Shown in pieces: positions 34,646-43,486 of a DNA stretch of 53,171 bases. The notes under the pieces are model-generated. The model worked only from the letters and a program-made list of their open reading frames with translations, ran no database searches and was not told the DNA's origin. The position numbers and the translations under genes were made by a program. This DNA comes from Desulfotomaculum sp. (GTDB lineage Bacteria > Bacillota > Desulfotomaculia > Desulfotomaculales > Desulfohalotomaculaceae), in contig JACDOL010000007.1 of assembly GCA_017656165.1 (NCBI GenBank), forward strand, positions 1 to 53,171. The letters are read 5' to 3'. Position 1 is the stretch's first letter; every line of letters begins with the position of its first letter.

Positions 34646-36475
34646 CTAAAGACCCTGGTTTGCTTCCAACCCGTGTGCTTCCATCAACTGCTTAAACTCA
34701 TCTGCTTCTATGGTCTCTTTTTCCATTAGTTCCTTTGCTATATCATGCAGGGCATCAATGTATTTTTCCAGCAGTTTTTTAGCCGTTTCATAGCTTCCAT
34801 CTATAATTCGTCTCACTTCTTGGTCAATGGCGGAAGCTATTTCTTCACTGTAATTGCGATCGCGGGCAATGTCCCTTCCCAGGAATACCGCTTCCTGCTT
34901 TCGTCCCAGTGTCAGCGGACCCAACCTGTCGCTCATACCATATTCCATTATCATCTTCCTTGCCAATTCGGTAGCCCGCTCCAGGTCGTTTTGGGCACCG
35001 GTGCTAATCTCTTTAAGGACGACATCTTCTGCCACCCGGCCGCCCAGCAGCATAGTGATCTGGTCATTAAGCATCGACCTGGTCATGTAATAACGGTCTT
35101 CCTTGGGCAGTAGAAGCGTATAGCCTCCAGCTCTTCCCCTTGGGATAATAGATACTTTATGCACTGGATCAGTATTGGGGAGTAAATACCCCACCAGGGC
35201 ATGTCCAGCCTCGTGGTATGATACCAGTCTTTTTTCTTTTTCACTAATAACCTTGGATTTCTTCTCCGGACCGGCTATAACACGTTCGATACTATCTTCC
35301 AGTTCTTTTTGACCGATTTTCTTTTTATTCCGTCTTGCTGACAGCAGTGCTGCTTCGTTTACCAGGTTAGCCAAATCAGCCCCAGTAAAACCGGGTGTCC
35401 GGCGGGCTATAATACCAAGGTCAACATCATCCTCCAGCGGCTTACCCCTGGTATGCACTTTTAAAATAGCCTCACGGCCGGCCACATCTGGTACGTCCAC
35501 CACAACCTGGCGGTCAAAGCGCCCCGGTCTTAACAATGCCGGGTCTAAAATGTCCGGCCTGTTGGTGGCTGCAATTATAATAATTCCCTCGTTAGACTCA
35601 AAGCCATCCATTTCCACAAGCAGCTGGTTTAACGTTTGTTCACGTTCGTCATGGCCTCCGCCCAAGCCAGCCCCGCGCTGCCTACCTACCGCATCAATTT
35701 CATCGATAAACACAATACATGGTGCATTCTTTTTAGCTTGATCAAAAAGATCACGAACCCTGGATGCACCTACACCTACAAACATTTCTACAAAGTCTGA
35801 ACCGCTGATGGTAAAAAAGGGAACACCAGCCTCCCCTGCCACAGCCTTTGCCAGCAGGGTTTTACCAGTACCAGGGGGGCCAAAAAGCAGTACACCCTTG
35901 GGTATTCTAGCACCTATCTCATTAAATTTCTTGGGATCTTTTAAAAACTCCACAACTTCAGCCAGTTCCGCTTTTTCTTCATCTGCTCCAGCCACATCGT
36001 CAAAGGTAACCTTTGGTTTTTCTTCGCTGTGCAGCCTGGCTTTGCTTTTTCCAAAAGACATTACTTTGTTCCCGCCGCCCTGGGTCTGCTGCATTAAAAA
36101 GAAGAATAAAAACACAAATAGCAGAATGGGCAGCAGGGAAGTAAGCACTCCCACCCACCAGCCGGGTTTTTCCGGCGGTCTTACCTCCAAGTTAATGCGT
36201 TTTTCCCTTACCAGCTGTACTAAACCTTCATCCGGCCAAATTCCTTTGGAAACAAACTGCTTATTATTCTTTTTTAAGTGACCCGATATATTGTTGGTGT
36301 TATCTTCAATTTGAAAAACAATATCTTTTACCCTGTTCTGCTCGATGCTGGATACAAGCTCGTCATAGCGCAGTGTCAAGACGTCATCCTGTACCGGTGA
36401 TGTATACTGAATTAAAGCTATGATTACCAGAACTATTAGCAGGTAAATCATAAGGTTTTTAATAACCTTATTCAA
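34646..36475 (-). CDS. ftsH: ATP-dependent zinc metalloprotease FtsH
   Basis: Membrane-anchored AAA+ protease that degrades misassembled membrane proteins and regulators. About 609 residues. A transmembrane helix near the N terminus, an extracytoplasmic domain, and a second helix (about 110-130) precede the AAA module: Walker A GPPGTGKT near 200, Walker B FIDEID, and the second region of homology [19 protein letters not shown]. The zinc site is HEAGH. The start is TTG 36475, with GGGGAG 8 bases upstream; TTG 36478 is possible. It follows tilS by about 100 bases, the common Firmicute order, but without hpt between them. Confidence 0.96.
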   Translation of the reverse strand: MNKVIKNLMIYLLIVLVIIALIQYTSPVQDDVLTLRYDELVSSIEQNRVKDIVFQIEDNTNNISGHLKKNNKQFVSKGIWPDEGLVQLVREKRINLEVRPPEKPGWWVGVLTSLLPILLFVFLFFFLMQQTQGGGNKVMSFGKSKARLHSEEKPKVTFDDVAGADEEKAELAEVVEFLKDPKKFNEIGARIPKGVLLFGPPGTGKTLLAKAVAGEAGVPFFTISGSDFVEMFVGVGASRVRDLFDQAKKNAPCIVFIDEIDAVGRQRGAGLGGGHDEREQTLNQLLVEMDGFESNEGIIIIAATNRPDILDPALLRPGRFDRQVVVDVPDVAGREAILKVHTRGKPLEDDVDLGIIARRTPGFTGADLANLVNEAALLSARRNKKKIGQKELEDSIERVIAGPEKKSKVISEKEKRLVSYHEAGHALVGYLLPNTDPVHKVSIIPRGRAGGYTLLLPKEDRYYMTRSMLNDQITMLLGGRVAEDVVLKEISTGAQNDLERATELARKMIMEYGMSDRLGPLTLGRKQEAVFLGRDIARDRNYSEEIASAIDQEVRRIIDGSYETAKKLLEKYIDALHDIAKELMEKETIEADEFKQLMEAHGLEANQGL

Positions 36476-36578
36476 CAATGCCACTCCCCTCAAAGCTTAG
36501 GCTAGTCAACAATAAGGGTATTTTACCATGTTTTTCAGCCATTTTCAATTTATCCCCTTTAACAGGTTTTATACATAT

Positions 36579-37982
36579 TCAGCCTAGATCCTCCACTTTT
36601 AAATGTAAAATTTTTTCAGTATTCTCGGTTACTTTCCAGTATTCCCCAACCCGCAGCCCGCTTACCCATATTATATCCTCACAGCTGCATATCAAGGGGG
36701 TAGAATCCCTTATTTCCCGGGGTACTTTCTGGTCGATAAAAAATTTTTTCAGCTTTACCTTTCCTCCTGCCCCCTGGGGAGCGAAAGTATCACCAGAGCG
36801 GCGTTTTCTGGCGATAAGTTTTTTCCCGGTCTTGCCGTAATCAAGTACCGCCTCATTAGGGGGCAGCCCGGCAGGATCACCGCTAAACTCCCTGGAAGGA
36901 ATTATTTGGGCCGTTATTACCTTGTTTATTTCTTTTAGTATTGTTTTTCCTGGGACCTGCAGCTGGTAGCAGTAGGGAGGGACTGATATTTCGCTGCTCT
37001 GAGATTCTATATATATTTTTGAATATGAGACTCTGCATCTACAGCCATGGGGCAGTTCTGCTATTCCTAATTTAATATTTTTGCTCAATTTAATAACTGA
37101 CTCCACGTGGTAATAAGATAAGCCTTTTTGCTCTCCCGTAAGCTTCATCCAGGCTCGTCTAATTATTCTACGCCGAAGGGCCAGGTGAAGCCTATTAAAC
37201 TGGACCAGATTTAATTCTACCTTCTCCCCGTTATATTCTTTTGCCAGGGATGGCCAGATCTCACTCACCTGCTTCTCAATATAATCGTCTTCCTCCCGGC
37301 AGAGTTCAGCTAAGCGTCCCAGTGCACTAACAATTTCGGGGTTATAATTTTCTTCCAGTATATTCATCAACTGCATCCGTACCCTGTTTCTAAGGTAGAT
37401 TATCTTTCTGTTTGAACTGTCGGTACGGTATTTTAAATTATTTTCTTGGCAGTACTGCTCAATTTCCTTTCGCCTAATACCCAAAAGCGGTCGTATATAG
37501 CGATTATCTCGCACCGGGATTATACCGGCCAATCCACCGGGACCTGAACCTCTTATGAGGTTAAGAAGCACTGTCTCTGCCTGGTCGTCAGCATGATGGG
37601 CTAAAGCAATACGATCAGCATTTATTTTATCTGCTACCTTATCTAAAAATTTATACCGTACTTCCCTTGCCGCCACCTGGCTGGACAGTTTATACCGCTT
37701 CTGGTATTCCGGTACATTCCTCTGCTCAATTGTATATGAAAGTCCCCATGCCTCACATAAAAATTTCACAAAATCAGCATCTTCCCGGGATTCTTTCCCA
37801 CGAAACATATGATCTAAATGGGCTACATGCAGTGAAATATTTAATTTTTCCTGTAATGTATATAGAATATGCAGCAGCGAAACTGAATCTGCTCCTCCGG
37901 AAACGGCCACCACCACCAGATCCCCACTATTTATCATTTTATGATTTTGAATATAATTTAACACTTGATTAATTACAGCCAT
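36579..37982 (-). CDS. tilS: tRNA(Ile)-lysidine synthase
   Basis: Modifies the C34 wobble base of the AUA-reading tRNA-Ile to lysidine; essential for decoding AUA. About 467 residues. The PP-loop SGGADSVSLLH lies near residue 30, with HLDHMFRGKESREDADFV and AHHADDQAETVLLNLIRGSG downstream. The C-terminal TilS domain contains ARKRRSGDTFAPQGAGG. ATG 37982 is preferred, with AAGGTG just upstream, over the frame's first start at 38012. Precedes ftsH. Confidence 0.96.
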   Translation of the reverse strand: MAVINQVLNYIQNHKMINSGDLVVVAVSGGADSVSLLHILYTLQEKLNISLHVAHLDHMFRGKESREDADFVKFLCEAWGLSYTIEQRNVPEYQKRYKLSSQVAAREVRYKFLDKVADKINADRIALAHHADDQAETVLLNLIRGSGPGGLAGIIPVRDNRYIRPLLGIRRKEIEQYCQENNLKYRTDSSNRKIIYLRNRVRMQLMNILEENYNPEIVSALGRLAELCREEDDYIEKQVSEIWPSLAKEYNGEKVELNLVQFNRLHLALRRRIIRRAWMKLTGEQKGLSYYHVESVIKLSKNIKLGIAELPHGCRCRVSYSKIYIESQSSEISVPPYCYQLQVPGKTILKEINKVITAQIIPSREFSGDPAGLPPNEAVLDYGKTGKKLIARKRRSGDTFAPQGAGGKVKLKKFFIDQKVPREIRDSTPLICSCEDIIWVSGLRVGEYWKVTENTEKILHLKVEDLG

Positions 37983-38071
37983 ATCATCACCTTGTGTTCT
38001 GCCAAATGGCAACAGTAGCTATTTTTCAACATTAATAAAAGATTTCCTTCTGCTGATTTTAAGGAATTTAG

Positions 38072-38112
38072 CGTACTTAAATCTGCCGACCATCGTTTTC
38101 TCCGGTATTCCT
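38072..38112 (-). repeat. Interspersed intergenic repeat, copy 6
   Basis: ATCTGCCGACCATC then GTTTTCTCCGGT, the same order as in the copy at 17625-17663. It lies just after the spoIIE terminator, in the spoIIE-tilS gap (37983-38144). Confidence 0.55.
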
Positions 38113-38116
38113 AAAC

Positions 38117-38146
38117 AAAAAGTAAAAAGCGGCCTTTGAAGCCGCT
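38117..38146 (-). terminator. Terminator after spoIIE
   Basis: On the minus strand AGCGGC and GCCGCT pair around TTCAAAG, followed by TTTTTACTTTTTG. The stem overlaps the spoIIE stop codon. Confidence 0.85.
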
Positions 38147-40613
38147 ATAGTTGACTGCTTTCCAGCTTGGCTACCAGCACCGTCATATCATCGGATATTT
38201 TTTCTTTGCCCCCTACCGTTGTTTCAATTATCTGCAAAATAACTTCTGCTATTTCCTGCGGTCTCAGTGCAGCTAAATCCTGCAGGATACCCTTAAACCA
38301 TTCCTCTTTATCTGCTGTCCCCTGGTAGGCATCCAGCACTCCATCGGTAACCATCACCAGTATATCTCCTTCTTCCAAGTTCCTTGTTTGCGCTGTGACT
38401 TCAATATTCTCAATAATTCCCACCGGCAGTGAATTATCTTTTATTATAGATACCTTGTCTTTTCTTATTAAAAAGGTAGGTGCAGCACAAGTTTTAATAA
38501 AATCAGTCCTGCCATTATACAGATCTACTACCGCCAGGTCAATTGTGGCAAAACTTTCATTGGGAGAACGCAGAACCAAGATGGAATTAACCGTTTTTAC
38601 AGCCATATCTTTTTCAAAACCAGTTGCCAAAAGTTTTTCCAGCAGGTTTATTGTTGCCTGGCTTTCCTGCAGCGCCTTATGCCCCGCCCCCATACCGTCG
38701 GAAATTACCAGTGCATACTTACCGTTCCTCAACTGCATAGTTTTTAAAGCATCCCCTGACACACCACTGCCCCCACGGCCCAAACCAGCGCTGCCCACTG
38801 ACAGCATATAATTTAAAGACGAATAGAGTACAAATGTGCACTCTTCCTGCTTTTGCTCTAACATACAGCCCGAATTTGCCGGCATCATCTTATGACCAGT
38901 GGCAGCAGATACTACCGGAGCCACTTTATTGTGACATTCCATTTCTCCCCCGCAGGCCTGGCGGGTGATCCCTACTTCCAGGCCGCCATCATTATGATAG
39001 AAGGTGAATACATCTTCAACAAGGATTCCTTCTCTCTTCATCCGTTTAATAATTGATTCTTCAAGCTCCCCTGTAAACTCTACATCCTTTTCAATTTGAT
39101 TGCACATATTTTTAAGAACCTCTGAAACACCCTGCAGCTGTTCTGAAACAAGCTGCCTGCTGTTCAGCAGCTTGTTCTGCCAGTAATTATTTAGTTTAAA
39201 GGTGTCGTATAGGCAGCTCACTGTTATAACCATTTCTTTTAACCGAGCACACCGCTTCTTCATCTCTTCAGGCAGATCATCAATGCTTAACTTGCCATAT
39301 GTTTCAATAACAGCAAGCAGATCCAGTACCTGCTGGTATGTACGGTAAAATTCTCTTTCCCAGCAGGTACGATACAGGGCACACCCGTCACAGACCTTTT
39401 GTCCAACCTGGATGAATAACTGTTCTAATCCCTGCTCTTCCTGAGAATGCTCCACTGTTGAAGAAACCTGTTTAAAACTGTGAGCCAATTCATTAAAAAC
39501 ATTACTCCAATCCCTCATCCGTCCAGCTGTTATTTCCTTTATTCTAGCTTGAGAAACGGTTGGACGGGTTAATTTTATCCCCCGGGGAGCAGGCAGCAGC
39601 CTTTTTACAGCCTCAATCCATGAAGCAGGCATCAAGCAGAAAATTATTGTGGCTAAAGCTGTTTCTAACATTACTTCCAGTATACTTCCATAATGGGTTA
39701 TATATATAGAGAGAAGTATATTTCCCAGGAAGAAACCCATACAAACACCAATTCGACCAAAACTTCTAAAAAGGCCCGCCATTAGACCTGAAAAGGAGTA
39801 AGCCCCAACTATAACCGGGGTTACCACATAAGAAAGGCCGGGTATTACACCAACAACCGCACCTGCCGAAGCTCCAAGCCCGGCTCCTCCTAACAATGCC
39901 GACAGCAGAACTACAAACTTACTTATTACCCCCCGCAGTGTTACCATTTGGTAACCAATCTCACCCGTTCCAGCCACTATACCGCCAAAAAGCAGCAGTA
40001 TACAGAAAACAGCTTCCCCACTGACACGTCCAGGAACAGTCTGCTGCCATAAAGGTGGAAGGGCATGAAGAAAAGCAATGGTTAATATACAGGCAAAAAC
40101 TGCTTCAAACAGAACGCTGATATAGCTGTAAAGAACCCCGCCGCTGTAAGCAACAATAGAACACTTTATCACCAGAACAGTAACCAGCACCGCGCCTGGC
40201 ACTATGTACCATTCACGCTGCTGCAGGGAAGGTATAAAACGAAGCAGCAGGTAGACTGCAAGCAGGGTTAAAACGTTGGCAGCCAGCGAAAACCCGCTGG
40301 TAACGCTGAACATCCCAACACCAGCAAAAAACAGAACTATAATATTTTTAGCTTTCGTTACCCTTGCTGCCGCCGCTGTCAAAGCTGCCCCAAAGGGCAT
40401 TAATTCGCCCAGCAATACCGCCCTGCCAAGAAAAAAAGCAGTTAAATATAAAAGAAGCCACCGCCCGGTAAAGACTTGTCCAATTTTAGACCAAGGAATA
40501 GAGAGTTGAGCAATGGGATTTTTTTGCCTTAAACTTTTCTTACCTGTACCGCCTGAGTCCCTTGCGGTTTTACCGGACCGGTAGTAGGGATAAATGTCAA
40601 AGTCATTATACAC
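38145..40613 (-). CDS. spoIIE: Stage II sporulation protein E, membrane PP2C-type phosphatase
   Basis: Dephosphorylates SpoIIAA to release SigF in the forespore and takes part in asymmetric septation. About 822 residues. Roughly ten hydrophobic segments fill about residues 50-345, followed by a linker region with a CDGCALYRTCW cysteine motif, then the phosphatase domain. The last contains ALVISDGMGAGHKA and MVTDGVLDAY, whose aspartates bind the metals. I favour GTG 40613, 8 bases after GGGAG; the GTG at 40622 overlaps the SD. A SigA-type promoter at 40659-40686 fits the known early-sporulation control. Confidence 0.95.
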   Translation of the reverse strand: MYNDFDIYPYYRSGKTARDSGGTGKKSLRQKNPIAQLSIPWSKIGQVFTGRWLLLYLTAFFLGRAVLLGELMPFGAALTAAAARVTKAKNIIVLFFAGVGMFSVTSGFSLAANVLTLLAVYLLLRFIPSLQQREWYIVPGAVLVTVLVIKCSIVAYSGGVLYSYISVLFEAVFACILTIAFLHALPPLWQQTVPGRVSGEAVFCILLLFGGIVAGTGEIGYQMVTLRGVISKFVVLLSALLGGAGLGASAGAVVGVIPGLSYVVTPVIVGAYSFSGLMAGLFRSFGRIGVCMGFFLGNILLSIYITHYGSILEVMLETALATIIFCLMPASWIEAVKRLLPAPRGIKLTRPTVSQARIKEITAGRMRDWSNVFNELAHSFKQVSSTVEHSQEEQGLEQLFIQVGQKVCDGCALYRTCWEREFYRTYQQVLDLLAVIETYGKLSIDDLPEEMKKRCARLKEMVITVSCLYDTFKLNNYWQNKLLNSRQLVSEQLQGVSEVLKNMCNQIEKDVEFTGELEESIIKRMKREGILVEDVFTFYHNDGGLEVGITRQACGGEMECHNKVAPVVSAATGHKMMPANSGCMLEQKQEECTFVLYSSLNYMLSVGSAGLGRGGSGVSGDALKTMQLRNGKYALVISDGMGAGHKALQESQATINLLEKLLATGFEKDMAVKTVNSILVLRSPNESFATIDLAVVDLYNGRTDFIKTCAAPTFLIRKDKVSIIKDNSLPVGIIENIEVTAQTRNLEEGDILVMVTDGVLDAYQGTADKEEWFKGILQDLAALRPQEIAEVILQIIETTVGGKEKISDDMTVLVAKLESSQL

Positions 40614-40658
40614 CAATTCCACTCCCTTAAACTATAACGTTGGATTATGGAACATTAT

Positions 40659-40686
40659 AGTATAAGGGTCAGGAAATATATGTCAA
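40659..40686 (-). promoter_or_regulatory. SigA-type promoter of spoIIE
   Basis: On the minus strand TTGACA (40686-40681) and TATACT (40664-40659) have 16-bp spacing. I did not find a convincing Spo0A box beside it. Confidence 0.6.
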
Positions 40687-40688
40687 TA

Positions 40689-41594
40689 TTAGTAGGTAAT
40701 ACCATATTTTCTTTCGACATCTCCTGCAGCCCGGAGAGCCAAACCCCATAGAATGTCCGCTTCACTGACCAAAAAATAATCAAAGCCCAAGTTTTTAAGC
40801 ACCAGCTGAATTATTTTAACTCCTGCCGGAATTATATCTGCCCTTTCCGGCTGCAGTCCTGGCATTTTACGCCTTTCTTCCAGGGTAGCTGCTTCCAGTT
40901 TCTGCAGCAGTTCGTCAACATTCTGCCTTTTTACTTTAAAACCATGCACCTTACGGGGGTCGTATGTTTCTAATTCCTGTACCATGGCTGCTATGGTAGT
41001 AGCAGTACCTCCAACAGCCACCAGCTGACTGTTGATATGCTTATCCACCTTGGCTAGTACAGGTTTTAATAATTCCAAGATTTCATAATCACTATGACCG
41101 CCTTCGGTCATTCTTACCGCCCCAGCATTTATGCTGGCATATTGTACTCTTCCCGCTTCAAACCAGGAAAATTCCGTACTCCCTCCACCAACATCAACTA
41201 CCATTACCTCTTCTTTACTGCCTTCTATCCCAGCCATGACTCCTTGATAGCTCAATTCAGCCTCCATTTCTCCGGGTAAAATCTCTATTTTTATACCTGT
41301 ATGCTCTTTTACCAACTCCAAAAAAGTTTCTTTATTACCCGCATCTCGAACTGCACTGGTGGCCGCCGCTTTAACATTCTTCACTCCATATTCTCCAGCA
41401 GTGCTTACAAACTGTTTTACTGCTTCTAATGTTCGTTCCATTGCTGCTGGCTGAAGGCACCCCTCGTTGATCCCTTCGCCCAGGCGGGTTGTTTTTAACC
41501 CGGTAAACAAAACCTTTATCTTTTGTTCTTCATCAACACTGGCAATCAGCAGCCTGGTAGAATTTGTACCCACATCTATGGCCGCCACTTTCAT
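40689..41594 (-). CDS. ppx: Ppx/GppA family phosphatase (exopolyphosphatase)
   Basis: An ASKHA-fold hydrolase of polyphosphate or pppGpp; the sequence does not separate the two. The 301 residues are the short form lacking the C-terminal HD-like domain. Motifs: AIDVGTNSTRLLI (5-17), ATSAVRDAGN, the VVDVGGGSTEF phosphate loop around 136-146, and AVGGTATTIAAM near 195. GGGGTG precedes the ATG. It lies between divIC and spoIIE; a hairpin at 41658-41682 separates it from divIC. Confidence 0.93.
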   Translation of the reverse strand: MKVAAIDVGTNSTRLLIASVDEEQKIKVLFTGLKTTRLGEGINEGCLQPAAMERTLEAVKQFVSTAGEYGVKNVKAAATSAVRDAGNKETFLELVKEHTGIKIEILPGEMEAELSYQGVMAGIEGSKEEVMVVDVGGGSTEFSWFEAGRVQYASINAGAVRMTEGGHSDYEILELLKPVLAKVDKHINSQLVAVGGTATTIAAMVQELETYDPRKVHGFKVKRQNVDELLQKLEAATLEERRKMPGLQPERADIIPAGVKIIQLVLKNLGFDYFLVSEADILWGLALRAAGDVERKYGITY

Positions 41595-41657
41595 AATCCA
41601 TCACCCCAACAGTATTTTTCAGCTAACTTATATTATCATGCCTAAATAAATATACAA

Positions 41658-41682
41658 AGGGCACAGTTTAAACCTGCGCCCT
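41658..41682 (-). terminator. Terminator after divIC
   Basis: AGGGCACAG and CTGCGCCCT pair around GTTTAAA-type loop sequence (one G-T pair on the minus strand), followed by TTTGTATATTT. Confidence 0.65.
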
Positions 41683-41685
41683 AAT

Positions 41686-42093
41686 TTAGTCCTTTATATT
41701 GTGGTCTCTTATTTTATACCCTTCTTTTTCACCCTGCTCTTCCACAGGAACAATTAGGCTTTCCCCTGGCTTTACCAGCCCCAGTTTCTCCCTGGCCACA
41801 TGCTCAATATATTCCTTTGATTCCATAGATTTAAGCATTTTATGCAGTTCCTCGTTGCGGTTTTGCAGAATTTCAATTTCCTGCTCAAGTTCTGTTACAC
41901 TGTGCCTCATGGCATTTAATTTATTTATTTCACCGCTTAAGGAAATAACCAAATACCCAAATACCAATGCAAATACCAGGATGGGGAATTTTACCCTCAG
42001 CCTGCTCTTCCGCCGTGGTGCTGCTGTATATTTTATTTTTCCAGCTTTATTAAATGCAGTGGTTTTTCTCCGCCCATTATTAGAAGAAATCAA
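41686..42093 (-). CDS. divIC: Septum formation initiator DivIC/FtsB
   Basis: A bitopic division protein acting with DivIB/FtsQ and FtsL. The 135 residues have a basic cytoplasmic N terminus (1-34), one transmembrane helix (about 35-53), and then a coiled coil (about 55-92) ending in the family's YIEHVAREKLGLVKPGE block. The start codon is TTG; AGGGGG lies 7 bases upstream, inside the preceding gene's stop region. It begins 2 bases after the small HTH gene. Confidence 0.92.
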   Translation of the reverse strand: MISSNNGRRKTTAFNKAGKIKYTAAPRRKSRLRVKFPILVFALVFGYLVISLSGEINKLNAMRHSVTELEQEIEILQNRNEELHKMLKSMESKEYIEHVAREKLGLVKPGESLIVPVEEQGEKEGYKIRDHNIKD

Positions 42094-42095
42094 TA

Positions 42096-42326
42096 TTATA
42101 CCCCCTCATCTTCATCCGGCCCAAACAAACTTAAAGAATCCCCTGGTATAACAATTACAACTTGATATCCTTTGCTTTTGGCACGGTTGTAAAGGGTGGC
42201 CACAGTACTGGCAGAAAGGTTAAGTCTTTTAGCAATTCGCTCATTGCTGTAACCCATTTCTTTTAACGTAACCACCTGTTTTTCCCTAAAACTTAATTTT
42301 TCAGCACCTCTAATTTCAATTTGCAT
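42096..42326 (-). CDS. Small HTH DNA-binding protein (sigma-70 region 4 / LuxR-like)
   Basis: 76 residues, mostly one helix-turn-helix: LSFREKQVVTLKEMGYSNERIAKRLNLSASTVATLYNRAK (about 11-50) resembles sigma region 4 or the LuxR C-terminal domain. A short acidic tail follows (GPDEDEGV). AGGAG lies 8 bases before the ATG. It is cotranscribed with divIC (2-base gap), so it may be a regulator linked to division or sporulation (inference). I do not recognise a named orthologue. The DnaA-box cluster lies just upstream. Confidence 0.8.
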   Translation of the reverse strand: MQIEIRGAEKLSFREKQVVTLKEMGYSNERIAKRLNLSASTVATLYNRAKSKGYQVVIVIPGDSLSLFGPDEDEGV

Positions 42327-42376
42327 TTAAGCCGCTCCTGTCAGTGACTGTCGAATTATACACTGTTGTCCACTAG

Positions 42377-42569
42377 TTATCCACCGGTTTATCCACAGAT
42401 TGTGTATAAACTTATTACATTTTATGTACATCATTACTACATAAATAATTAAATTCCTTCCTAGCAGTTTATAATTTAAAAAATTATCCACAACGGCACT
42501 CGAACCGTAAAGTTTATCCACAATAAAAAATCGTTTTCTCCGGTAAATCACTGCTAGTTGTTATCCACA
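42377..42569. promoter_or_regulatory. DnaA-box cluster
   Basis: Four perfect TTATCCACA boxes on the plus strand (42389, 42484, 42514, 42561), TTATCCACC at 42377 and TTATACACA on the minus strand at 42409-42401, all within 193 bp. A given 9-mer is expected about once per 130 kb counting both strands. The region is AT-rich, non-coding, and precedes the HTH-divIC genes. No dnaA or dnaN is present, so it looks like a DnaA-titration or control site rather than oriC. Confidence 0.75.
42525..42569 (-). repeat. Interspersed intergenic repeat, copy 7, overlapping a DnaA box
   Basis: ATCGTTTTCTCCGGTAAAT then AGTTGTTATCCACA. It joins the left block shared with copies 1, 5 and 6 to the right block shared with copy 2, which is how I linked them into one family. 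Confidence 0.55.
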
Positions 42570-42599
42570 AATCTAAAAAAGCATAATTGTCTATGCAAT

Positions 42600-42625
42600 A
42601 AAAAATAAAAAACCCCTTACAGGGG
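42600..42625 (-). terminator. Terminator after the holin-like gene
   Basis: On the minus strand CCCCT and AGGGG pair around GTA, followed by TTTTTTATTTTTT. It closes the yabP-yabQ-holin-like operon. Confidence 0.8.
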
Positions 42626-42638
42626 CAGCAGGACATTT

Positions 42639-42917
42639 TTATTGTCTTCTTCTCTGCAAGCTGTTTTTTACAGTTGAGTGGCTACCTATGGCCAATACAG
42701 CCAAAACCAAACCGGCCAAAAAGCCGTTCAAGCTTCTTTCAATAAGGACAAAACCTAATATCATACCTATTAAAATCAAAACCAAAGGCAGGTAATTGTT
42801 TTTTATTACAGAGGTAGTTTTTGCTACCCAACCCAGGGACCAGATGACAATCATTATCTCAAGCCACGGATCATCCATTGAAGCTTTAATCAGCTCAATA
42901 ATGCTGGTATCAGGCAC
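42639..42917 (-). CDS. Holin-like small membrane protein
   Basis: 92 residues. The layout (short N-terminal stretch, a first hydrophobic helix about 18-35, polar KTTSVIKNNY, a tightly packed helix pair about 43-78, and a basic C-terminal tail) is that of phage holins of the clostridial/A118 type. It starts with GTG behind GGGGTG. It is the last gene of yabP-yabQ and has no endolysin or phage genes nearby, so it is a domesticated or misnamed holin-like protein. A role in sporulation is suggested only by the operon. Confidence 0.65.
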   Translation of the reverse strand: MPDTSIIELIKASMDDPWLEIMIVIWSLGWVAKTTSVIKNNYLPLVLILIGMILGFVLIERSLNGFLAGLVLAVLAIGSHSTVKNSLQRRRQ

Positions 42918-42939
42918 ACAATCACCCCGTTTATAAAAA

Positions 42940-43464
42940 TTATTTTTTCTTAAATCTCAGATTATCAACAATATGTTTTATTTTATTTTTAAGAACTCTT
43001 TTAAAAAAAGGTCTTACTTTCATCCACATTTTAACTACAATTTTACTTATCAGACCCAGCGGAACTGTAAACACCAGTACCACTTTTCGAAATGGTAAAC
43101 AAAAAAAACGCCATAAAAACATTAATAACCGACTTGCTAAATTAAGTGTTTTTTTGAATATATTTATCAGCTTGTAAATTAAGGGAACAATATACCCGCT
43201 GCACCACTTAAGATAAATTACCGCACCTAAAGACAGGCCAATAAATACATATAACCTAACTTCTCCCCAGTTGCCCATAAGCAAAATTACAAATACCAGC
43301 GGGGTAAGGATTAACCAAAAAAGCAAATCTCCCAGCATTACTCCCCATTTTTTCAGCTTGAAAAGTTTCACCAAAACACGGTACAGGTCATACAAAAAAC
43401 CAGCCAGCATCCCAACAACAATGATAATAAAAAAAGAATATACCTGTTCTTCAAGCGGTACCAG
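42940..43464 (-). CDS. yabQ: Spore cortex biosynthesis membrane protein YabQ
   Basis: A sporulation membrane protein needed for the spore cortex in Bacillus. With the proposed start it has 174 residues. Hydrophobic helices lie near 10-30, 43-62 and 68-88, with a conserved GFLYDLYRV near residue 21-29 and a basic tail. The first ATG (43410) would remove the first helix. The frame is open back to a TAG directly before CTG 43464; GGGG lies 8 bases upstream of that CTG, and the extra residues LVPLEEQVYSFF align with the N terminus of B. subtilis YabQ. I infer initiation at CTG. Confidence 0.82.
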   Translation of the reverse strand: MVPLEEQVYSFFIIIVVGMLAGFLYDLYRVLVKLFKLKKWGVMLGDLLFWLILTPLVFVILLMGNWGEVRLYVFIGLSLGAVIYLKWCSGYIVPLIYKLINIFKKTLNLASRLLMFLWRFFCLPFRKVVLVFTVPLGLISKIVVKMWMKVRPFFKRVLKNKIKHIVDNLRFKKK

Positions 43465-43486
43465 CTATTACACCCCTTCCGCCGCG

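Noticed and set aside
42327-42551. 74-codon minus-strand frame through the DnaA-box cluster
   Set aside because: It is explained by the AT-rich intergenic DNA, has no SD, and the repeated DnaA boxes account for the sequence better.
42377-42569. Calling the DnaA-box cluster oriC
   Set aside because: No dnaA, dnaN or other origin-flanking genes lie beside it; a titration or regulatory cluster is the more cautious reading.
42639-42917. Prophage remnant around the holin-like gene
   Set aside because: All neighbours are conserved housekeeping or sporulation genes, and no integrase, tail or lysin gene is present.
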